Assembly: GCA_903960725.1 (NCBI GenBank)
Contig: CAJCBY010000498.1
Location: 1-19,021 of the forward strand
Source of the DNA: an uncultured Cytophagaceae bacterium
GTDB lineage: Bacteria > Bacteroidota > Bacteroidia > Cytophagales > Spirosomataceae
Reading direction: 5' to 3'
DNA: 19,021 nt
The notes below the pieces were generated by a model. The model was not told the DNA's origin, searched no databases, and saw only the letters and a program-made list of their open reading frames with translations. The translations under genes and the position numbers were made by a program. Shown one piece after another: positions 8,530 to 14,706 of this stretch (positions within the stretch are counted from its first letter, which is position 1; the number at the start of each line of letters is the position of its first letter).

Positions 8530-8546
8530 CTGTGCGCGAAGCACAG
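8530..8546. other. Perfect 6-bp hairpin before the small secreted gene
   Basis: CTGTGC and GCACAG flank a 5-base loop (GCGAA on the plus strand, TTCGC on the minus). On the minus strand it would sit in the leader of the 8254-8514 gene, 15 bases from its ATG. No T-run follows, so it does not look like a terminator. It could be a small protein-binding operator or a 5'-UTR hairpin. Confidence 0.4.
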
Positions 8547-8593
8547 ATGACAAGAAGATTTAATGATTTTGTTTCAATAAAGCAGGCAAAAAA

Positions 8594-8893
8594 TTAAGCC
8601 AGCCGGGGAGGGGGACTCACTTGTTCGAGGAGCACGTTTAATTCAGACTCAGAGGTAGGAGGCAGGTCTTTAGAACTAAAGAAGCGACCTACTTTAATTT
8701 GGTCAATGACTAGAGCACTTTCATCACTCGCAAAAAAATCGTCAGGAACATCTTCTTCCATAGAATCTTCTAATGCTAATTCTTGAGAAGTAGCCATTTC
8801 TTCTTTTTCACGTAGCTGATATATGGCTAATGAAACGCCATCTTTCAGTAGCAGACAAAACACGAACAAGAAGTAAATGAAGATTCCTCTCAT
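8594..8893 (-). CDS. Small acidic exported or membrane-anchored protein, unknown
   Basis: A 99-residue frame 6 bases after the DUF4834 gene, so probably in the carB unit. Residues 3-16 (GIFIYFLFVFCLLL) and on to about 24 are hydrophobic and could be a signal peptide or an N-terminal anchor, though only one Arg precedes them. From 27 on it is strongly acidic (LEDSMEEDVPDDFFASDE at 41-58) and ends in a proline-rich tail (VSPPPRLA). I recognise no family. Its close spacing and normal start codon support a real gene. It may be a periplasmic adaptor or simply a rapidly changing envelope protein; this cannot be decided from the sequence. Confidence 0.6.
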   Translation of the reverse strand: MRGIFIYFLFVFCLLLKDGVSLAIYQLREKEEMATSQELALEDSMEEDVPDDFFASDESALVIDQIKVGRFFSSKDLPPTSESELNVLLEQVSPPPRLA

Positions 8894-8899
8894 CAGAAT

Positions 8900-9151
8900 C
8901 TATTCTTTAATCTCCTCGTAGGGAACATAATCACCCCCCACATCATCCGTTTTAGGTTTCGATTTAGGCGGCACATAATCCACATCTATCGACCCTTCTT
9001 TACGTGCTTTCGAAGCTGTTTGTTTCGAGCGAATATCTTGCTCAGACATCTTTTTATGCACCTGAGTGATCACATAGCCCTTCATCAAAAAACGAAGTAG
9101 CGGAATAACCACATAAATCATAACCAAGATGATCGCAATAAGTTTTAACAT
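8900..9151 (-). CDS. DUF4834-like small membrane protein
   Basis: An 83-residue protein with one N-terminal membrane helix (residues 2-21, LKLIAIILVMIYVVIPLLRF) and a charged tail. The tail holds IDVDYVPPKSK and, at the end, GDYVPYEEIKE, which matches my memory of the Bacteroidota DUF4834 family (one TM helix, then a D/E-Y-x-x-Y/F-E-E-I end). The two D-Y-V-P units look like an internal repeat. Its start is 1 base after the carB stop, so co-transcription is very likely. Function unknown; the position after carB may just be conserved layout. Confidence 0.7.
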   Translation of the reverse strand: MLKLIAIILVMIYVVIPLLRFLMKGYVITQVHKKMSEQDIRSKQTASKARKEGSIDVDYVPPKSKPKTDDVGGDYVPYEEIKE

Positions 9152-9152
9152 C

Positions 9153-11987
9153 TTATCTACTTAGATATAAATTTCGTTCACCATATACCTTGCGGAAGAA
9201 ATCGTCTTTCAAATCATCGATGAAATAGATTGCTTCACCCGTCGACTTCATTTCAGGCCCTAATTCCATATTTACGTTCGGGAATTTAGAGAAAGAGAAT
9301 ACCGGGATCTTAATCGCGTATCCTTTTTTCACCGGTTTGAAATTAAAATCTTTTACTTTTTTGTCTCCTAGCATCACTTTCGTTGCGTAGTTCACATAAG
9401 GCTCTTGGTAAGCCTTGCAGATGAAAGGAACGGTACGAGAGGCGCGAGGGTTCGCTTCGATGATGTACACCACTTCGTCTTTTACGGCGAACTGGATGTT
9501 CAATAGACCTTTGGTCTTCAAAGCCACCGCAATTTTACGCGTGTGGTCTTCGATTTGCTTGATCACGTTATCCGATAAATCGAATGGAGGTAATACCGAG
9601 TGGGAATCCCCTGAGTGGATACCCGCCGGCTCGATGTGCTCCATCAATCCGATAATATAAACGTCCTCTCCGTCACAGATAGCATCTGCCTCCGCCTCAA
9701 TCGCGTTCTCTAAGAAGTGATCTAATAAAATTTTATTACCTGGGATATCGCGTAAGATATCTACCACGTGTTGCTCTAATTCTTGTTCGTTGATCACGAT
9801 TTTCATCGATTGACCTCCCAATACATACGAAGGACGCACAAGCAATGGATAACCTAATTCGCGACCTAAAACTACCGCATTATCCGCATCTTCGCATACC
9901 CCAAATTTCGGGTACGGAATACCTAAGTCTTTCAACAAGCTAGAGAATGCACCGCGGTCTTCCGCTAAATCTAGGGCTTCGAACGAAGTACCTAGGATTT
10001 TGATGCCGTATTTCGAGAGTTTCTCGGCTAATTTCAAGGCTGTCTGGCCTCCTAATTGAACGATTACGCCCTCCGGTTTTTCGTGTTGGATGATATCGTA
10101 TACGTGCTCCCAGAATACGGGTTCGAAGTATAATTTATCTGCGATGTCAAAGTCTGTTGAAACCGTCTCAGGATTCGAGTTGATCATAATCGTCTCGTAC
10201 CCTGCTTCCTTCGCCGCCAAAACACCGTGTACACAGGAGTAGTCAAACTCAATTCCTTGTCCGATGCGGTTTGGTCCAGAACCTAAAACCACTACTTTTT
10301 TCTTCGTCGAAGATACCGATTCGTTATCTAAAACAGCCGACGCTCCTTCTTGACCAAAAGTCGAGTAGTAGTACGGTGTCTTCGCTTCAAACTCTGCCGC
10401 ACAGGTATCTACACATTTGTAAATACGCTTGATACCTACCGCATTACGCTTATCGTACACCTCTGACTCTAGGCAACGCAGTGTATGGGCGATTTGGCGA
10501 TCTGCAAAACCTTTGTGCTTCGCTTCCTCTAAAAGAACGGTAGGAATTGTGTGGATCGAGAATTTCTCCATCTCTTTCTCCACGCGCACTAGATCCTCGA
10601 TTTGGTTCAAGAACCACTTGTTGATCTTCGTTAATTGCTGAATCGTTTTGAAGGAAATGCCCATTTTAAAGGCATCGTAAATATGGAATAAACGATTCCA
10701 AGACGGATTTGCTAACGAATATAAAATCGCATCTTGATCGCGTAATTCTTTTCCATCTGCACCCATTCCATTACGCTTAATCTCTAACGATTGACACGCT
10801 TTTTGTAAGGCTTCTTGGAAATTACGGCCGATACCCATGGTCTCACCCACTGATTTCATTTGCAAGCCTAAGGTACGATCAGCCCCTTTAAATTTATCGA
10901 AGTTCCAACGCGGCACTTTCACGATCACGTAGTCTAACGCCGGCTCGAAATAAGCAGACGTCGTCCCCGTAATCGCATTCGTTAATTCATCTAAGTTAAA
11001 TCCGATTGCCATTTTAGCAGCAATCTTCGCAATTGGATATCCGGTTGCTTTAGAGGCCAAAGCCGAAGAGCGAGACACCCGCGGATTAACTTCAATCGCG
11101 ATAATCTCATCTGTCTCCGGATTCAAAGAGAACTGTACATTACATCCCCCTGAAAACTGACCAATGGCGTTCATCATCTTGATGGCCATATCGCGCATAC
11201 GTTGGTAGATTGTATCTGGAAGCGTCATCGCTGGCGCCACCGTAATCGAATCCCCCGTGTGGATACCCATCGGATCGAAATTTTCGATCGAACAGATGAT
11301 AATCACGTTTCCTAAATTATCGCGCAATAGTTCTAATTCATATTCTTGCCAACCCATGATGGATTGCTCTACTAACACTTCGTGTGTAGGGGAAGCGTGC
11401 AAACCTTTGTTTAAGGCAGCATCGAAATCCTTGGGATCATGCACGAAACCACCGCCCGTTCCACCTAAGGTGAACGATGGGCGAATAACTAAGGGGAAAC
11501 CTGTCTCTTGTGCAATCTCTTTTCCTTCTAGGAACGAACGTGCCGTACGTCCTTTACAAACACCCACCCCGATTTCGATCATCTTCAATCGGAATTTCTC
11601 GCGATCCTCTGTCGTCTCGATGGCTTTGATATCCACCCCGATGATTCGAACCCCATACTTTTCCCAAATCCCCGCCGCATCGCAGTCAATCGCTAAGTTC
11701 AAGGCAGTTTGACCACCCATGGTAGGTAAAACCGCATCTACTTTGTGATTTTCTAAAATATGAATGATCGACGCTTTCTCTAAAGGCTTCAAATACACGT
11801 GATCCGCGTTCATCGGATCAGTCATGATTGTCGCTGGATTTGAGTTAATCAAGATCACCTCAATGCCTTCTTCCCGTAAGGAGCGGGCGGCTTGGGAACC
11901 AGAGTAGTCAAATTCACAAGCTTGACCAATCACAATAGGACCAGAACCAATAATGAGGACGGATTTAATCGAGGGATCTTTAGGCAC
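9153..11987 (-). CDS. carB: Carbamoyl-phosphate synthase large subunit, lacking the regulatory domain
   Basis: CarB makes carbamoyl phosphate from bicarbonate, ammonia (tunnelled from the CarA glutaminase) and two ATP, feeding arginine and pyrimidine synthesis. The two homologous ATP-grasp halves are clear: first half IIGSGPIVIGQACEFDYSG at 12-30, SFTLGGTGGG at 171-180 and EVNPRVSRSSA at 299-309; second half from GSGPNRIGQGIEFDYS at 569-584, then PSYVLGGQSM and EANPRASR. At 944 residues it ends shortly after LGPEMKSTGEAIYF, so the C-terminal MGS-like allosteric domain (about 936-1073 in E. coli) is absent. No frameshift or remnant follows. The start is GTG at 11987; the frame has a stop five codons upstream, so no ATG is possible there. 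carA is not in the window. Confidence 0.96.
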   Translation of the reverse strand: MPKDPSIKSVLIIGSGPIVIGQACEFDYSGSQAARSLREEGIEVILINSNPATIMTDPMNADHVYLKPLEKASIIHILENHKVDAVLPTMGGQTALNLAIDCDAAGIWEKYGVRIIGVDIKAIETTEDREKFRLKMIEIGVGVCKGRTARSFLEGKEIAQETGFPLVIRPSFTLGGTGGGFVHDPKDFDAALNKGLHASPTHEVLVEQSIMGWQEYELELLRDNLGNVIIICSIENFDPMGIHTGDSITVAPAMTLPDTIYQRMRDMAIKMMNAIGQFSGGCNVQFSLNPETDEIIAIEVNPRVSRSSALASKATGYPIAKIAAKMAIGFNLDELTNAITGTTSAYFEPALDYVIVKVPRWNFDKFKGADRTLGLQMKSVGETMGIGRNFQEALQKACQSLEIKRNGMGADGKELRDQDAILYSLANPSWNRLFHIYDAFKMGISFKTIQQLTKINKWFLNQIEDLVRVEKEMEKFSIHTIPTVLLEEAKHKGFADRQIAHTLRCLESEVYDKRNAVGIKRIYKCVDTCAAEFEAKTPYYYSTFGQEGASAVLDNESVSSTKKKVVVLGSGPNRIGQGIEFDYSCVHGVLAAKEAGYETIMINSNPETVSTDFDIADKLYFEPVFWEHVYDIIQHEKPEGVIVQLGGQTALKLAEKLSKYGIKILGTSFEALDLAEDRGAFSSLLKDLGIPYPKFGVCEDADNAVVLGRELGYPLLVRPSYVLGGQSMKIVINEQELEQHVVDILRDIPGNKILLDHFLENAIEAEADAICDGEDVYIIGLMEHIEPAGIHSGDSHSVLPPFDLSDNVIKQIEDHTRKIAVALKTKGLLNIQFAVKDEVVYIIEANPRASRTVPFICKAYQEPYVNYATKVMLGDKKVKDFNFKPVKKGYAIKIPVFSFSKFPNVNMELGPEMKSTGEAIYFIDDLKDDFFRKVYGERNLYLSR

Positions 11988-12056
11988 AGGGGGTATAAAT
12001 TAAAAGCTGAATGTATAGGTCTTTTTGGATGCTTTTGGTTAAGCTCCAAAATTGTG

Positions 12057-12087
12057 CAAAGTTAGCGTTTTAGGGTCGATTTGCAAA
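12057..12087 (-). promoter_or_regulatory. Complete -33/-7 promoter for carB
   Basis: On the minus strand TTTG (12084-12087), a 19-base spacer and TAACTTTG (12057-12064) give both parts of the Bacteroidota housekeeping promoter (TTTG, about 19 bp, TAnnTTTG) at the expected spacing. Transcription would start near 12050 and leave a leader of about 60 bases before the GTG start. This is the best-formed promoter in the window. Confidence 0.7.
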
Positions 12088-12135
12088 ATAAAAAAGAGAC
12101 TTTTGTGTAGGTGAGGCAGAACCCAAAATTTCCCT

Positions 12136-12143
12136 TATTTTTG
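12136..12143 (+). promoter_or_regulatory. -7 promoter box for folA-moaE
   Basis: TATTTTTG matches TAnnTTTG exactly and lies 19 bases before the GTG start of folA. No TTTG is seen 19-21 bases upstream. The implied leader is about 13-15 bases. Confidence 0.5.
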
Positions 12144-12162
12144 ACAACAAATTGTAGAAATC

Positions 12163-12651
12163 GTGATAAAAATACTCGTTGCTTTTGATGAAAACCGGGT
12201 CATTGGAAAAAACAATGAACTGATTTGGCATTTGCCGGCGGATCTGAAAAGATTCAAGGCCTTAACCACCGGTCACGTGATCATCATGGGGCGCAAAACC
12301 TATGACTCCATAGGCAAGCCCCTTCCGAATAGAACTACCATCGTCATTTCGCGCTCACCTGGCCTACAAATCGAGGGTGTCATCTGCACCACTTCCATCG
12401 AAGAGGCCATCTTAAAGGCGAAATCGCTCAGCCGTGAAGACATTTTCATTGTGGGAGGCGCAGAAATTTATGCCCTTTCTCTAGCGGTAGCAGATCAGAT
12501 TTTAGTCACACAATTGCATGATATTTTCGAGGGAGATGCTTTTTTCCCAGAGATTCACCCGGATCAATGGACCGTCACCGAAAAGGAACGGGGCGTGACC
12601 GATGAGAAAAACACTTACCAATACAGCTATTTGACCTACAGCAGAAAATGA
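12163..12651 (+). CDS. folA: Dihydrofolate reductase
   Basis: DHFR reduces dihydrofolate to tetrahydrofolate with NADPH. The 162 residues match the classical chromosomal type: ILVAFDENRVIGKNNELIWHLP (4-25) with W22 and the proton-relay acid D27, then DLKRFK, the NADPH-binding GRKTYDSIGKPLPNRTTIVIS starting at 43, and FIVGGAEIYALSL at about 105. The start is GTG at 12163, directly giving M-I-K-I-L-V. The last codons overlap the moaE start by 4 nt (ATGA), so the two are translated together. No thymidylate synthase gene, the usual folA partner, is next to it. Confidence 0.96.
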   Translation: MIKILVAFDENRVIGKNNELIWHLPADLKRFKALTTGHVIIMGRKTYDSIGKPLPNRTTIVISRSPGLQIEGVICTTSIEEAILKAKSLSREDIFIVGGAEIYALSLAVADQILVTQLHDIFEGDAFFPEIHPDQWTVTEKERGVTDEKNTYQYSYLTYSRK

Positions 12652-13067
12652 TCCGCAAAATCGACTTAAGTGCCGAAGCGATTTCGATCGACCCCTACTA
12701 CCAATTCTTGCAGGATCCGGTGGCTGGAGGCATTTGTCTGTTTATAGGTACCATCAGAAATAAGAATCTAGGAAAAGACGTCAAGGCCTTAACGATGGAA
12801 GCCTACCCTCCTATGGCTTTGAAGCAAATCGAATTATTGTGTGATCAAGCAGCCGAAAAGTGGCCCGTCGAGCGAATAGCCTTAGTACACAGAACTGGAC
12901 CGTTGGAAATTGGAGATATTGCCGTACTCATAGGAGTGACTTCCGTCCATAGAGCAGAAGCCTTCAAAGCCTGTGAATGGTTAATTGATACCTTGAAAAA
13001 GGACGTACCTATTTGGAAAAATGAATTCTACGAGGACGGCTCCTCGTGGTTAGTTCCCCATCCCTGA
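12648..13067 (+). CDS. moaE: Molybdopterin synthase catalytic subunit
   Basis: MoaE takes sulfur from MoaD thiocarboxylate to build the dithiolene of molybdopterin. In 139 residues it shows the family order: GGICLFIGTIRNKNLGKDV at 27-45, MEAYPPMA at 50-57, the VHRTGPLEIGDIAVLIGVTSVHRAEAF stretch at about 80-106, then LKKDVPIWKNE at 116-126 with the active-site lysines (K117/K118 and K124) and a C-terminal EDGSSW. It is in an operon with folA and lacks an adjacent moaD; other cofactor genes must lie elsewhere. The 3' end overlaps the convergent LuxE-like gene by 18 nt. Confidence 0.94.
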   Translation: MIRKIDLSAEAISIDPYYQFLQDPVAGGICLFIGTIRNKNLGKDVKALTMEAYPPMALKQIELLCDQAAEKWPVERIALVHRTGPLEIGDIAVLIGVTSVHRAEAFKACEWLIDTLKKDVPIWKNEFYEDGSSWLVPHP

Positions 13068-14090
13068 GACCATCAGGCTGCAGCCACGCATCTCGGAATT
13101 ATCGAAGCGGCCTAATACTTTAAATCGGATTCCATCGTCTTCTAACGACCCTAAATCCCGTGTTTCGATAAAGGAACAAGAATCGATATTTCCCAAATCC
13201 GCCACTTTTATCCCCCCCGTTTTATGCGGCTGAGTCACTAAAGCAAACGGATCGCTCACCTCCCGCAAACATACTCGCATCGTATAGGCTGGGGTAAAAA
13301 TCCCCTGAGATTTAGCATAGCCTTGCGAAAACAACTCGGTCATTCCGTATTCTGAGGCGATCGAATCGAGTCCCAATTTCTCCTGCAAATAGGCATGCAC
13401 TTTATCGCGAATCCACTCCTCACGACGACCTTTCATTCCGCCCGTCTCCATCACGATCAAACGATCCTTGTGCTCTTGTAAAAAAGATAAATCAATACCT
13501 GAATCCACTAAATCCAACAAACCAAAGGTCACGCCCATCAGCCAAACTTTTTTGTCTGTTGCCAAGGCTTCCCGCAAAGCTTGCACTAGTGAAGCGTACT
13601 GATTCAAATAAAAGCCAGATAACTCAGAGCCGGATACCTTGATGAAATGATCCATCATAAAGACTAGAGAGGAAGTAGAACGCTCTAAATACGATGGCAA
13701 CAAGGCAAAAATATGGTAATCACTCAAAGGCCCATATTCCCGCTCAAAGGCGATTTTCGAAATTTGCTGGTAGAATTCGGGGTCACAAACGGGGTGTTTG
13801 GAGGGGATTTGACCTGTGGTACCAGAGCTTTCAAAAGAGAATAAGACCGGCTGCGAACCCGTTAAAATCGAGTGACTTTTAAATAATTCAATGGGCAAAT
13901 AAGGAATCATCGTCCAATGCTCCACCTTTTCCGGTGAAACACCTGACATTTGCACATATTGCTGATAAAGCGGATTATGTGCTACTTGAAAGCGAAACAC
14001 GTCTAGAGCAAGCGCCTCAAAATCCGATTCTTGACATTGCAAGACTCGTCTTTTTAAACTTTCCCGTTCTTTCGCGATCAATTGATCCAT
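13050..14090 (-). CDS. LuxE/PaaK-type acyl-adenylating enzyme
   Basis: A 346-residue protein of the LuxE (acyl-protein synthetase) branch of the ANL adenylating family. The ATP phosphate loop is SSGTTG at 88-93, the adenine/acyl pocket is SEYGMTELFSQGY at 246-258, and the hinge region is FKVLGRFDNSEMRG at 323-336. N-terminal PLYQQYVQMSGV and IPYLPIELFKSH are as in LuxE. Family members activate a fatty or aryl acid as acyl-AMP and pass it to a cysteine or CoA. No luxC reductase, acyl carrier protein or lux genes are nearby, so bioluminescence is not implied. Here it stands as a single gene, convergent with moaE. Substrate unknown; envelope lipid or natural-product tailoring are guesses. Confidence 0.82.
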   Translation of the reverse strand: MDQLIAKERESLKRRVLQCQESDFEALALDVFRFQVAHNPLYQQYVQMSGVSPEKVEHWTMIPYLPIELFKSHSILTGSQPVLFSFESSGTTGQIPSKHPVCDPEFYQQISKIAFEREYGPLSDYHIFALLPSYLERSTSSLVFMMDHFIKVSGSELSGFYLNQYASLVQALREALATDKKVWLMGVTFGLLDLVDSGIDLSFLQEHKDRLIVMETGGMKGRREEWIRDKVHAYLQEKLGLDSIASEYGMTELFSQGYAKSQGIFTPAYTMRVCLREVSDPFALVTQPHKTGGIKVADLGNIDSCSFIETRDLGSLEDDGIRFKVLGRFDNSEMRGCSLMVSGMGN

Positions 14091-14111
14091 TTGATTTTAC
14101 TTGATGTAGCA

Positions 14112-14119
14112 CAAAATTA
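14112..14119 (-). promoter_or_regulatory. -7 box for the LuxE-like gene
   Basis: On the minus strand TAATTTTG, an exact -7 match, 21 bases before the ATG at 14090. Its -33 region would fall at about 14139-14142, on top of the box proposed for the divergent lipoprotein gene. Confidence 0.5.
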
Positions 14120-14130
14120 ACTCAAATCAT

Positions 14131-14138
14131 TAACTTTA
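14131..14138 (+). promoter_or_regulatory. Possible -7 box for the lipoprotein gene
   Basis: TAACTTTA matches seven of the eight positions of TAnnTTTG, 22 bases before the ATG at 14161. No convincing -33 element is visible. It lies 11 bases from the opposite-facing box of the LuxE-like gene. Confidence 0.35.
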
Positions 14139-14160
14139 CTGTCGAAAATTAGATGATTCC

Positions 14161-14706
14161 ATGCGGAAAATTGTTGGAGTTTTAGCCATTGTATTGCTCG
14201 GTCTAGGTGCTTGTGTGCAAGAACCTACGTTTAGTTCTACGCCCGCCATCCAATTCAAATCAATAAAAAAGATTACGAAAACGAGTAATGATGGTTTTGG
14301 CGGAACAGTAAAAATCGACTCGGTGATCATGAGTATCAATTTTCAAGATGCAGAAGGGGATTTAGGATTGACAGAGTCGCAATTAAAATCAGATGTGAAA
14401 TACAAGGATTTTCGCAACTTTGAAGTGGCTGTTTTACTTAGAAAGAATGGGGTATTTATTCCGATTACCTTTAGACCTGCGCTAGGCGGTTTGATGAATT
14501 TTAATTTTAAACCTAATCAAAAACCAGGCCCTATCGAGGGAAGCATTGATTATTCTACCCAGTTCGTTTATGCGTTCTACAAAGGCTATAGCCCAGAGTT
14601 TACCCCTAAAAACGACACCTTGAAATTCAAGATTTTTATTCGGGACAATGCATTTAATCAAAGTAATACGATAGAAACGGATCCCATTATCATCTTTCAA
14701 GACTAA
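14161..14706 (+). CDS. Lipoprotein of unknown function
   Basis: A 181-residue protein with a lipoprotein signal: MRKIVGVLAIVLLGLGAC, the lipobox being L-G-A-C with C18 as the acylated residue. The mature part is beta-rich and includes INFQDAEGDLGL at about 59-70, an acidic DxDGDxG-like segment that recurs in small Bacteroidota lipoproteins, and ends in DPIIIFQD. Residue after the Cys is Val-Gln-Glu, compatible with outer-membrane placement, but Bacteroidota export rules also depend on acidic residues near the Cys. No enzyme motif is seen. Its stop interlocks with that of the convergent Kelch-type gene (CTAA, 14703-14706). Real gene, no functional assignment. Confidence 0.75.
   Translation: MRKIVGVLAIVLLGLGACVQEPTFSSTPAIQFKSIKKITKTSNDGFGGTVKIDSVIMSINFQDAEGDLGLTESQLKSDVKYKDFRNFEVAVLLRKNGVFIPITFRPALGGLMNFNFKPNQKPGPIEGSIDYSTQFVYAFYKGYSPEFTPKNDTLKFKIFIRDNAFNQSNTIETDPIIIFQD

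Noticed and set aside
9153..9200. carB truncated by a recent frameshift
   Set aside because: The protein ends cleanly after the second ATP-grasp half and no MGS-domain remnant is found in any frame of the following genes; the short form is more likely normal for the lineage.
11257..11712. Open frame of 151 codons on the plus strand inside carB
   Set aside because: It is antisense to highly conserved CarB sequence, has no recognisable motif or promoter, and is explained by codon bias of the minus strand.
13050..14090. Bioluminescence locus
   Set aside because: Only a LuxE-like enzyme is present; no luxA, luxB, luxC or luxD nearby.
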